Assembly: GCA_023667315.1 (NCBI GenBank)
Contig: JAMPAI010000006.1
Coordinates: 1-64,000 of the forward strand
Length of the DNA stretch: 64,000 nucleotides
Source: Ruminococcus flavefaciens
GTDB lineage: Bacteria > Bacteroidota > Bacteroidia > Bacteroidales > P3
Direction of reading: 5' to 3'
Part shown: piece after piece, positions 53,509 through 61,141 of the stretch
How the letters are laid out: each line of letters opens with the position of its first letter
Position numbering within the stretch: position 1 is the stretch's first letter
Translations under genes and position numbers: made by a program
Notes under the pieces: generated by a model
Databases searched by the model: none
Seen by the model: the letters and a program-made list of their open reading frames with translations, nothing else
Told to the model about the DNA's origin: nothing

Positions 53509-54135
53509 ATGACTACAAGTAGCAGATTTATGTTAGAAACAAGCGAAAAATGCTTGACCCTGTATCCGGATGAGTTGGACACGATTTTTGGTACGGGAGA
53601 CGGAGTGTATCTCCGCATTGATGATGTCATTCTTCATTGTCAAATCGAAGGAACGGAATACTGGAGAAAAAGAAAGCTGACTCTGCGTAATGCAGGGTCG
53701 GCTTCTATTCTGGTAACGATGTTCATCTTCGAAGGCGAGAGCTATACCATTCGAACGAAAACTTGTGGGAAGGAGGTATTGGTGAGCAAGAATCAGCTCC
53801 CGAAATCTCTCACCAATAAGGTCGGATGGGCATTTGGATTTGTGTCCAAAAACTGGACACCGATGGATCAGCTGTACAATATCTATCTGAGATATCAGAC
53901 GGATACTGATGCAAATAAACCAGTATACAAAGTGTTCAGCCCCTGGTTACATGCTACTTATCAGCTCGACACTGGTGGTAGTTATTCCGGGTCTGCTGTA
54001 TATTGGTCCACTGATGGTAATCCATCTCAGGATGAAGCTCTCACTTTGATGCAGAAGATGACAGATCGTTGTGCGAATGATCACAATCGCTCTCGTATCA
54101 ATTACGTGATAAATCAACTCCAGCCTGTTGCGTAA
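53509..54135 (+). CDS. Unknown protein (208 aa)
   Basis: Not recognised. A 208-aa soluble protein with two central beta-rich segments. AAGGAG precedes ATG 53509. Lies between the two DNA polymerase halves; monocistronic. Confidence 0.75.
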   Translation: MTTSSRFMLETSEKCLTLYPDELDTIFGTGDGVYLRIDDVILHCQIEGTEYWRKRKLTLRNAGSASILVTMFIFEGESYTIRTKTCGKEVLVSKNQLPKSLTNKVGWAFGFVSKNWTPMDQLYNIYLRYQTDTDANKPVYKVFSPWLHATYQLDTGGSYSGSAVYWSTDGNPSQDEALTLMQKMTDRCANDHNRSRINYVINQLQPVA

Positions 54136-54142
54136 CAGGAAA

Positions 54143-54169
54143 AGAGGTGGGTCACAATGACCCACCTCT
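54143..54169 (+). terminator. Strong hairpin after the gene at 53509
   Basis: A perfect 12-bp stem AGAGGTGGGTCA/TGACCCACCTCT with a 3-nt loop but no T-tract. First of three hairpins in this gap. Confidence 0.5.
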
Positions 54170-54199
54170 AGAATCGTTATAGTAATGAAAAAGTACAGC

Positions 54200-54267
54200 G
54201 GGAGTGGGTCAAACGTAACGGCCAACCCACTCCCTATTCAATTATACGGGAATACCGGATCCCGTAT
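54200..54267. other. Two further hairpins in a 326-bp gene-free gap
   Basis: 54200-54209 pairs with 54225-54234 (10 bp), and 54244-54251 pairs with 54260-54267 (8 bp). The gap 54136-54461 otherwise holds the 52-bp repeat and a leader with small hairpins such as GGGGTAATCCCC near 54433. Confidence 0.6.
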
Positions 54268-54288
54268 AAAATTGTTGCTATTTCTTTT

Positions 54289-54329
54289 TCCGATTTGAGG
54301 CCCCAAATAAGTACATATTATAATTGTAG
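54289..54329 (+). promoter_or_regulatory. Class I phage promoter (both boxes)
   Basis: TCCGATTT at 54289-54296, and GTACATATTATAATTGTAG at 54311-54329. Drives the gene at 54462. Confidence 0.75.
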
Positions 54330-54340
54330 AGAAGGAAAAG
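54289..54340 (+). repeat. 52-bp direct repeat, copy 2
   Basis: Identical to bases 1-52 of the window. Contains a class I promoter. Confidence 0.95.
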
Positions 54341-54461
54341 TGTAAGGAGTTACGTGCGATATTTGAACATCGCCATACCGACTTTACCTTCCAAATTTGC
54401 TATGGTGGTAGGCAGTAAAGAAATACCATCTAGGGGTAATCCCCGAAAGAAAGGATTCAAA

Positions 54462-55523
54462 ATGAAGGCTCTGTTTGTTGCTACTAAGAAGGAAACCAAC
54501 GCTCTGGTCAACGGCATCAATGAAGTCAGCGATCTCTTCTGCGACAAGAACGTCATCACCGGCGAGATGATCCACAACGCCAAGAAGAATGCTGAGCGGG
54601 CCGACGTACACCACTTCGCTGGCGGCTGGGCTCAGTTCCGCGGCGAGAAGAACGTCGAGGGTGATACCAGCATCTCCGACTATGCCATCGAGATCTCCGC
54701 TGAGGAGGATGCCACTGTCCTCATGATCCAGGCCATGGTCAAGATGATCGTCTACTTCGCCCCTGTCATTACTCCGTTGCTCTCCGTGTGGGTCAGCCTG
54801 AAGTCCCTCAGCAAGAATTGGAAGGATTTCGCCCATTCCGTCGGTAACGAGTTCCGGGAGAAGTTCCACAAGCCCAGCACCTATGCGAACATGACGATCT
54901 TCAGCGAAGAGGCTGACGTCGCCGCCGTGGTCATCATCAAGAAGGATGGGTATGGCAACGAGCCCTACATCGTGGAGTCTGTTGAGATCACTGATGGTGT
55001 CGGCATTGACATGCTCACTCGTCTGTGGAAGCAGATGGAAGCCCGCGTCGATACTGCGACTGAGTACTATCCCCATGCTGAGTATATCTTCGATAACATC
55101 GAGGATGCTCGGGAGAACATGGAGAAGGGTCTGGTATCTCTGCGCAAGGATTACTTCGGCATGAAGAACGCCCGCGCTGAGTCCTCCAGCGAGATTAAGG
55201 AGACTGCTGATGATCCCATCGAGTATGCCGCGGTTCTGGTGACTGACGGCAAGAGTGATATCGTAGATGATGTTGCTATGGTCCGTGTTATCGATGATAG
55301 TATCATCGTGATTAAGCACACTCACAACCTCAGTCTGTCGGATGACACTTTCTCCGAGAGAGTCCGTGTCGCTCTGAAGAATAAGGATGAATATCAGCTT
55401 GTCACCAAGGAGAAGGCCCGGTACCTGTACACCAACGTCGTTGAGGCTTTCGAAGGTGATCCCGCTGGCTTCACTGCTGACGATGACGCTGCGAAGATGG
55501 GTTACATCGCTGTGAAGATCTGA
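54462..55523 (+). CDS. Abundant unknown protein (353 aa)
   Basis: Not recognised. A 353-aa protein with one hydrophobic stretch near 97-110 and an acidic C-terminal half. ATG 54462 with AAAGGATT is preferred because codon use becomes GC-rich only from there, but an in-frame GTG at 54354 has a good AAGGAG and no stop intervenes, so a 36-aa N-terminal extension made from it is possible. Shares the duplicated promoter with the gene at 114, so both may belong to one early, strongly expressed set. Confidence 0.75.
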   Translation: MKALFVATKKETNALVNGINEVSDLFCDKNVITGEMIHNAKKNAERADVHHFAGGWAQFRGEKNVEGDTSISDYAIEISAEEDATVLMIQAMVKMIVYFAPVITPLLSVWVSLKSLSKNWKDFAHSVGNEFREKFHKPSTYANMTIFSEEADVAAVVIIKKDGYGNEPYIVESVEITDGVGIDMLTRLWKQMEARVDTATEYYPHAEYIFDNIEDARENMEKGLVSLRKDYFGMKNARAESSSEIKETADDPIEYAAVLVTDGKSDIVDDVAMVRVIDDSIIVIKHTHNLSLSDDTFSERVRVALKNKDEYQLVTKEKARYLYTNVVEAFEGDPAGFTADDDAAKMGYIAVKI

Positions 55524-55536
55524 TCAAAGAAGAGAG

Positions 55537-55568
55537 AACGCCCGGGGAATTCCCCGGGCGTTTCTTTT
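55537..55568. terminator. Terminator with palindromic core, shared by convergent genes
   Basis: An 11-bp stem AACGCCCGGGG/CCCCGGGCGTT with loop AATT and TCTTTT on the plus side. The same CCCGGGGAATTCCCCGGG core as at 32854 and 34381. Genes converge here. Confidence 0.85.
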
Positions 55569-56130
55569 ACTTCTTCGGCGTATTTTTATCCACTACAGCG
55601 GCAACCTTGCCAGACTTCCGAGTCTTCTGCCACAGCTTCTTGGCAAGACGCTCGGCCTTTGCGCCATAGATCCGGCGCATCTCTTCCATGTTGGTCTTCT
55701 TGATCTTCTGGCCCAGCTTGTACTTCTTGTACGCTTTGTGACCAGCCTTGCGGCCCATCTTCAGAGTGATGATGGTGGACAGGCGCTTGATCTGTGCCTG
55801 CTTGTTCAGATGAACCACGTTGATCTTGGGATTACTGATGCTGACGGTGGCGGCCTCATCGATCAGACCCTGACCAACGAAGTAATCCTGCAGTGTCAGT
55901 ACTGCATTCTTGACACCCTCATCCAGTTCATCTGCGGACTCACCCAGGATCATACCCTGGATCATCAGGCCCATCAGATCAGCGGTGCACTCCTGCATAA
56001 ATGCTTGGTCATTTTCGTACTCGGCGATATCATCGTCCGTAACAGGAGTCTGGTCCGGCTGGACGCTCTGCAGTGCATCCTCGTTCAGACTCCCAGTGGC
56101 GATACCGCGAAGGGTTTCCATGAGATTCAT
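55567..56130 (-). CDS. Probable late protein with basic C terminus (187 aa)
   Basis: Not recognised. An acidic N-terminal half (to about 90) and a very basic C-terminal half (about 115-187), suggesting DNA binding or packaging inside the head. It has a minus-strand late-type promoter upstream, at 56196-56209, and AAGGAGG before the start. GC-rich codons suggest abundance. An internal head protein is a reasonable guess. Confidence 0.7.
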   Translation of the reverse strand: MNLMETLRGIATGSLNEDALQSVQPDQTPVTDDDIAEYENDQAFMQECTADLMGLMIQGMILGESADELDEGVKNAVLTLQDYFVGQGLIDEAATVSISNPKINVVHLNKQAQIKRLSTIITLKMGRKAGHKAYKKYKLGQKIKKTNMEEMRRIYGAKAERLAKKLWQKTRKSGKVAAVVDKNTPKK

Positions 56131-56195
56131 TACGTAATGTCCTCCTTGTTTTTAGGATAGTATTTAAACTGAAACGCGTTTCACAACGACTGTTG

Positions 56196-56209
56196 CTTAT
56201 AACATTGTT
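56196..56209 (-). promoter_or_regulatory. Class II (late-type) promoter, minus strand
   Basis: Read on the minus strand: AACA, six bases, TAAG, followed by CAAC as in the tail-sheath promoter. About 66 nt before the start codon at 56130. Confidence 0.6.
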
Positions 56210-56265
56210 TTGGCATTTCAATGTGAAACTGTATGAGGATACTTATATACAATGGAGGTGATGAT

Positions 56266-58281
56266 ATGAAATGTGCGTATCTGGAAGATGTCTGGGTGTC
56301 GGAGATGGTAGACAGTCTGGCACTGATGCATCCGGATATGACCATTGCAGACCTTACAGAATTTGTACGAGAGGAGTATGAAGCATCCTATACAGATCAT
56401 AAATGTTCGATCTATAACAGCTATGAAAATACTGTAGCTGATACTACATTAGGTGGAGTACTGGATTGGATTCAGAAGGAAAAACCACTGATCGCCGAAT
56501 CCGGTGTTTTCTTTTACCCCAAGCATGTTAAGCGAAACGTCAATATCGAGATTATTAAAGAGTGTATGCTGGATGCTCGAACAATTCATAAGAACGAGAT
56601 GTTCGAAGCGAAAAAAGCTGGCGACACTTTCACACAGACGGTCAAGAATCTACAGCAGTTGAACGATAAGAAAGCGGCCAACTCAGGATATGGCGCTGAA
56701 GGTCAGGCAAGTTCGTTCCTGTTTAACATCAACTCGGCAATGTCGGTTACAGCTTCTGGACGTGGACAACTGTCCACGGCAATGCTTTGCTTTGAGAATC
56801 TATTCGGCGATTATGTGAAGTTCTTTGATATGGATGATTTCCATCATTATATCTGGAACATTCTTCATGAGGAATCTAAAATCGATGTATATGATGTCAT
56901 CGAGTTTATTCCGAATAAAAAGACTTGGACAAAGCGTTTCATGGATAAGTTCCTGCATGTATCTCTATACGATCAAGAGCAAATCGAGATGGTGTATGAT
57001 AGCCTGACTGAACCTCAGATCATTCGGACATACTACAAGGCGAATCTTCGTGAGTTTTTCAAGTACAATAGACTGCCGACGATGATACTGGATCGAATCA
57101 CGAATTCGAAGGATGACTTTGTTGACCCGAATGAACCCCCAGAGACGATTCAGGATCTGCTTGGTCAACTAAATGCGATCATAACGGAGTTTGTCTGTTA
57201 TAAGCATAGCTTCTTCCGGTATGAGGATCGCGCTAGATATCAGAAGCGTGCAGTGGTTTGTGTCGCTGATACAGACTCGAATATGTTGAATTATGGACCT
57301 CTGCTGGATTTTATGAAACATGAGGTTCTTCCGACGAAGTTGTCATTGAAGGCGAAAAAGGATGAAGCGTTTACTCTGAAGATTTTGAATACGTTATCCA
57401 CCTTTGCATCCAGTGCAGTTGCGGCTACATTGTGGAACTATCTTGGGTATGTGAATGTAGCGAAGGAAGATCGTCCTCGAATCAAGATGAAGAATGAGTT
57501 CTATTATTTGAGAATGATCGTCACGTTTGCCAAGAAGTCCTATATCGCATTGATGACCAGACGTGAACAGGTTGTCTTGAAAGTACCTGAGTTGGATGTG
57601 AAAGGTGTCAACTTCTTTAAGAGTACAGCGAGCAAAGAAACTTCTGATTTCATTTATGAAGAGATGTTGATGAATCAGCTTCTTCAGCCGAAATCTGGTA
57701 AGGTTTCTCTTCAGTCGGTCTATAAGTCTGCACACGATTTCCAGAAGTATATTGCTGATGAGATCAAGCATGGCAACATGGGCTTCTTGAAGCGGTCCGT
57801 TAAAGTGAAGTCTGCCGATGCCTATGCAGATCCTCTACGTATCAGTCAATATGCGGCATGTTATGTCTGGAACTATATCTCACCTGACAACGAACAGATC
57901 ACTTTCCCGAATATTGTAACATTGGTTAAGGTGAAATTGCAGACGAAGAAAGATGCGGCAGTTCTTGCACCGTGGCCTCATATCTATGAAAAGATCATCG
58001 AACTGTTTGATACCAATGACACTATTGGGGATCACATGGTTTATGATTCTGCCAAGGAGAAAGATCGTTTGGTGAAAGGTCGCGGGATCAATGCAATTGC
58101 ACTCCCTCCGGATGCAGAAGAAGTTCCGGATTGGATGTTGGCAATCATCGATGTTGAAACTCTGACCAATGACAACATGTCGCTCTTCACGCAACTCTTC
58201 AAACCGCTGGGATTTGTTCCGGGCAAGGTAACACATCGCGGAACAACTCAGCAATATTATACTTCGATCGTTCGAATTTAA
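56266..58281 (+). CDS. Family B DNA polymerase, C-terminal half (motifs B and C)
   Basis: A 671-aa protein with motif B KKAANSGYG (K135 to G143), matching KxxxNSxYG, and motif C ADTDS (D335 and D337), matching YGDTDS. A later FAKKSYIALM segment matches the KKRYA motif. These are the dNTP-binding helix and second catalytic acid cluster of family B palms. The exonuclease and motif A lie in the separate minus-strand gene 51314-53368, so the active site must be assembled from two polypeptides. ATG 56266 is chosen over ATG 56233 because GGAGGTGAT is adjacent. Confidence 0.9.
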   Translation: MKCAYLEDVWVSEMVDSLALMHPDMTIADLTEFVREEYEASYTDHKCSIYNSYENTVADTTLGGVLDWIQKEKPLIAESGVFFYPKHVKRNVNIEIIKECMLDARTIHKNEMFEAKKAGDTFTQTVKNLQQLNDKKAANSGYGAEGQASSFLFNINSAMSVTASGRGQLSTAMLCFENLFGDYVKFFDMDDFHHYIWNILHEESKIDVYDVIEFIPNKKTWTKRFMDKFLHVSLYDQEQIEMVYDSLTEPQIIRTYYKANLREFFKYNRLPTMILDRITNSKDDFVDPNEPPETIQDLLGQLNAIITEFVCYKHSFFRYEDRARYQKRAVVCVADTDSNMLNYGPLLDFMKHEVLPTKLSLKAKKDEAFTLKILNTLSTFASSAVAATLWNYLGYVNVAKEDRPRIKMKNEFYYLRMIVTFAKKSYIALMTRREQVVLKVPELDVKGVNFFKSTASKETSDFIYEEMLMNQLLQPKSGKVSLQSVYKSAHDFQKYIADEIKHGNMGFLKRSVKVKSADAYADPLRISQYAACYVWNYISPDNEQITFPNIVTLVKVKLQTKKDAAVLAPWPHIYEKIIELFDTNDTIGDHMVYDSAKEKDRLVKGRGINAIALPPDAEEVPDWMLAIIDVETLTNDNMSLFTQLFKPLGFVPGKVTHRGTTQQYYTSIVRI

Positions 58282-58296
58282 AGGAGGATCTTGCCA

Positions 58297-59250
58297 ATGA
58301 GTTTTTACCAGCATAAGGGTAGCATTTGTCCAATCCCATTTGCAATTCCGAATAGCTCGTATCGGAATGCGGAGGATCGATCCAAGGGCTTAGCTACGTT
58401 CCTACAAACAGTGACAATCCAGTCAAATATTGATGGGATGCAGTGCACTAGCACCGATCCCGGACTGGATAAACTACTGGATCATAATACATTCCCTGAT
58501 TGCGGTCGTAACTTTTTCCCTGTCGTCATTATGGTAGCCTCTGCCGGCGGATCCGGCAAGGATACCTTCATCGAGATGGTACGGAGACATTTTTCATATG
58601 ATGATGAATCCGTATCGACTGTTGATCAGATCAAGTGTGTATACGATATACTGCATACTGCTTTACATCTTACCTATGACGACTTTTACGATAAAGAAAT
58701 GAATCCCGCAGAAGGGATGGTTGTTCTGAAAGATAAGAAGAGCGAGGAATATCGGCAGTTTCTTCATGACGTTAAAGATGCATGGACAAAGTTGAACGAT
58801 GGGCCGGTTTTATATTGTCTCGCTGAATATGTGAAGGCTGCTCGGTCTAATATCATATTGAATGGAGATCCGGCATATTCTCCTCCCTATGGAGCAATTT
58901 TCGTCAACAATCGAGATCTTGACACCTATACCACTATGAAGGATTGGTGTTATCAGATGGGAACGTTGTGCATCGGCGTCAAGGTTGACGGAACTCCGCA
59001 GGCTTCGGATTTCAGTAACGACTGCGATTCCAATGTGGACAAGATTCCATATGATATCATCATTGAGAATAAATCCACGTTGGAAGCTCTTGATCGAAAA
59101 GCTAAAATCTTCGCTCAACTGCTGGAACTCGGAATCAGTCGGTACGGTATCGAAGTGGATGATCGACTGACTTTTGAGGACTGTCAAACACTCGGATTAA
59201 AGAACATCTCTCAGATGAAGAAATATGGGAGAGATATCAGTGTAGAATGA
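58297..59250 (+). CDS. P-loop nucleotide kinase-like protein (dNMP kinase-like, 317 aa)
   Basis: VASAGGSGKDTFIEM (Walker A, K88) resembles the start of T4-type deoxynucleoside monophosphate kinases (GxxxSGKDT). The C-terminal region has YDIIIENKSTLEALDRKA, typical of a kinase lid and end. The first ~80 residues before the P-loop are unusual for the family. AAAGGAGG precedes ATG 58297. It follows the polymerase half directly (15 nt), which suits a supply of dNTP precursors for phage replication. Confidence 0.7.
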   Translation: MSFYQHKGSICPIPFAIPNSSYRNAEDRSKGLATFLQTVTIQSNIDGMQCTSTDPGLDKLLDHNTFPDCGRNFFPVVIMVASAGGSGKDTFIEMVRRHFSYDDESVSTVDQIKCVYDILHTALHLTYDDFYDKEMNPAEGMVVLKDKKSEEYRQFLHDVKDAWTKLNDGPVLYCLAEYVKAARSNIILNGDPAYSPPYGAIFVNNRDLDTYTTMKDWCYQMGTLCIGVKVDGTPQASDFSNDCDSNVDKIPYDIIIENKSTLEALDRKAKIFAQLLELGISRYGIEVDDRLTFEDCQTLGLKNISQMKKYGRDISVE

Positions 59251-59309
59251 TTTCTCGTTGAACAATACAAATAATTCCCTAGTGATACATATGAAAGGAT
59301 GATAAAATT

Positions 59310-60284
59310 ATGCCGTATAGTAACAATGGATATGGTGGTCAGTCTCGCCCCAATTATGGTGCTCCTCGCAACAGTGCACCCAGAACTTCTGCATTTCCTC
59401 CGCAGTCCAAGACGACAGGTATTCGCCTGACAAATGAAAGAGCCGGTCGGTTCATCGACTTCAACTTCTGGGGTCGTTATGGAACCATCGCAATTAGCGC
59501 AGTTGCCGCTGGATCTCAGATTACCTGGGAGACAATCAAGAATGCGCAAGCTACTCAGCAGAATCTGGCATTCGGCGATCTGAATGAGCTGTGGGATATC
59601 TGTGCCGAGGTGCTGGATACTGTAAAGAACACCGGCACGTTCACATCCACTGGCATGCGTGTAGCCGGCAAAGGCGGTGACTCCATTGTTGAGATCAGCA
59701 ATGGCTCCAATCTGAATCTCAGCCCTGGCATCTACCTGGTGATCTACAAGAACCTGGACTCTGGCAATCGGACGAACGCGGTTGAGTACTACCCGTTTAA
59801 TGAGACTCATGTGATCCGTGGGTATGATCACAACACCGGTACCGGTAAGGACGATGTCATCAAGGTCGGTGAATTCAAGAAGTTCTACCGGGCTGTACAG
59901 GAAGCGGCAAAGGCCTTTACAATGGCACAGGCACATGCGGCGGCGACTGTCAGTCACAGCGATAAGCTGGCCGCGTTCAAAGCGATGGCGGCAATCACAG
60001 CATCGATGGGTATTGACATTTCCAAAGAACTGGATGCCATCGCAAAGGGTGGATCTTCCAGTAGATCCTCTGGTGGACAGCAGCGTCAGGGCGCTAATTA
60101 TGGTGCTCCCAGATCTGCTGGTGGGAATCGCTATGGAAATGCACCTCGGAATCCTGGCACCTTCGAGAACGGTGGATATCCCGGTGGTGGCATGCCTTCG
60201 ATGAACGCATCGATCGATGATCCTGTCGATATCACATTGTCGATGGATAACCTGACCAATGTGGACATGAGCCGGTTCAGTTAA
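59310..60284 (+). CDS. Possible ssDNA-binding protein (324 aa)
   Basis: Not firmly recognised. An ordered core (about 36-235) is flanked by Gly/Asn/Pro/Arg-rich tails at both ends and ends in an acidic tip (DDPVDITLSMDNLTNVDMSRF). Flexible Gly-rich arms and an acidic tip, GC-rich codons and the replication setting suit a single-stranded DNA-binding protein, but no OB-fold signature is provable by eye. AAAGGATG precedes ATG 59310. A TAATG overlap couples it to the next gene. Confidence 0.4.
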   Translation: MPYSNNGYGGQSRPNYGAPRNSAPRTSAFPPQSKTTGIRLTNERAGRFIDFNFWGRYGTIAISAVAAGSQITWETIKNAQATQQNLAFGDLNELWDICAEVLDTVKNTGTFTSTGMRVAGKGGDSIVEISNGSNLNLSPGIYLVIYKNLDSGNRTNAVEYYPFNETHVIRGYDHNTGTGKDDVIKVGEFKKFYRAVQEAAKAFTMAQAHAAATVSHSDKLAAFKAMAAITASMGIDISKELDAIAKGGSSSRSSGGQQRQGANYGAPRSAGGNRYGNAPRNPGTFENGGYPGGGMPSMNASIDDPVDITLSMDNLTNVDMSRFS

Positions 60285-61141
60285 TGGCCACTGTGAAAAA
60301 TTCGTCGTCCGATCTGTTTCGAACTTTATGGCCGGGTATGGTACAACATACCCGGCTTCTTTTGATCGATTATGATATCTGTCGATATCATTCCCTGGAT
60401 ATGCTCAGATGGCAGTTGATGATCGATTCAACTGAAACTCATGATATGGAACATTTTATGAGTATTCGAGAAGATCTGAGACCGTTGTTAAATGGGCAGA
60501 TGGATTGGGCAGATCAAGCTCAATTTGCTCAGGAGCATATCGATTCGCTGAATATCTATCGAATGTTTACGAAGCAGCTTTTGGGCGTAGACACAGATGC
60601 TCGTGCAAACCGCATTGCGTATGAACAGAAAGTTCATCAGATGCTTCAACATCGGCCGCAGATGATCACCCCTACTGACGTGGCTGCTCGATTCGGGGTT
60701 GTTTTTGAACGTCCAGATATCACTGGATACTTGATGCAGTACAAGGATGAGATGCATCGACCCGATTTCTACGATATGGTGAATCATATTCAAGTGAATC
60801 ACGTATTGAGTAAGGATGTCATCGCGGCAGTGGTGAAACAATTCGGAATCAATGCGATTATGATCAGTAGTTCTGAGATAGCGTTACAGGTTGCGACCAC
60901 ATTGATCAATAGCGGGTATCGTGCACCTATCACGTTCATTCTTGGCCGATACGCGTATAACTATCACAAAGATACCACTCGAAACAAGTTGGTTCCATTA
61001 TTCAATTCTGAGATGGGAGAGTTGGAAATTGGATTCAAATATGAGTTTGGGTTCTTTGAACCGTTTACCGGTTTAGCATATCAATCATTCCTGAAATGGA
61101 AATCATTACAAGATATGGAGGAAGATATTCATGCAGAGTGA
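60284..61141 (+). CDS. Unknown protein of the replication operon (285 aa)
   Basis: Not recognised. A 285-aa helical protein whose ATG overlaps the previous stop (TAATG) and whose end overlaps the chaperonin gene by 11 nt, so it belongs to the same transcription unit. AT-rich codons suggest lower expression than its neighbours. Confidence 0.75.
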   Translation: MATVKNSSSDLFRTLWPGMVQHTRLLLIDYDICRYHSLDMLRWQLMIDSTETHDMEHFMSIREDLRPLLNGQMDWADQAQFAQEHIDSLNIYRMFTKQLLGVDTDARANRIAYEQKVHQMLQHRPQMITPTDVAARFGVVFERPDITGYLMQYKDEMHRPDFYDMVNHIQVNHVLSKDVIAAVVKQFGINAIMISSSEIALQVATTLINSGYRAPITFILGRYAYNYHKDTTRNKLVPLFNSEMGELEIGFKYEFGFFEPFTGLAYQSFLKWKSLQDMEEDIHAE

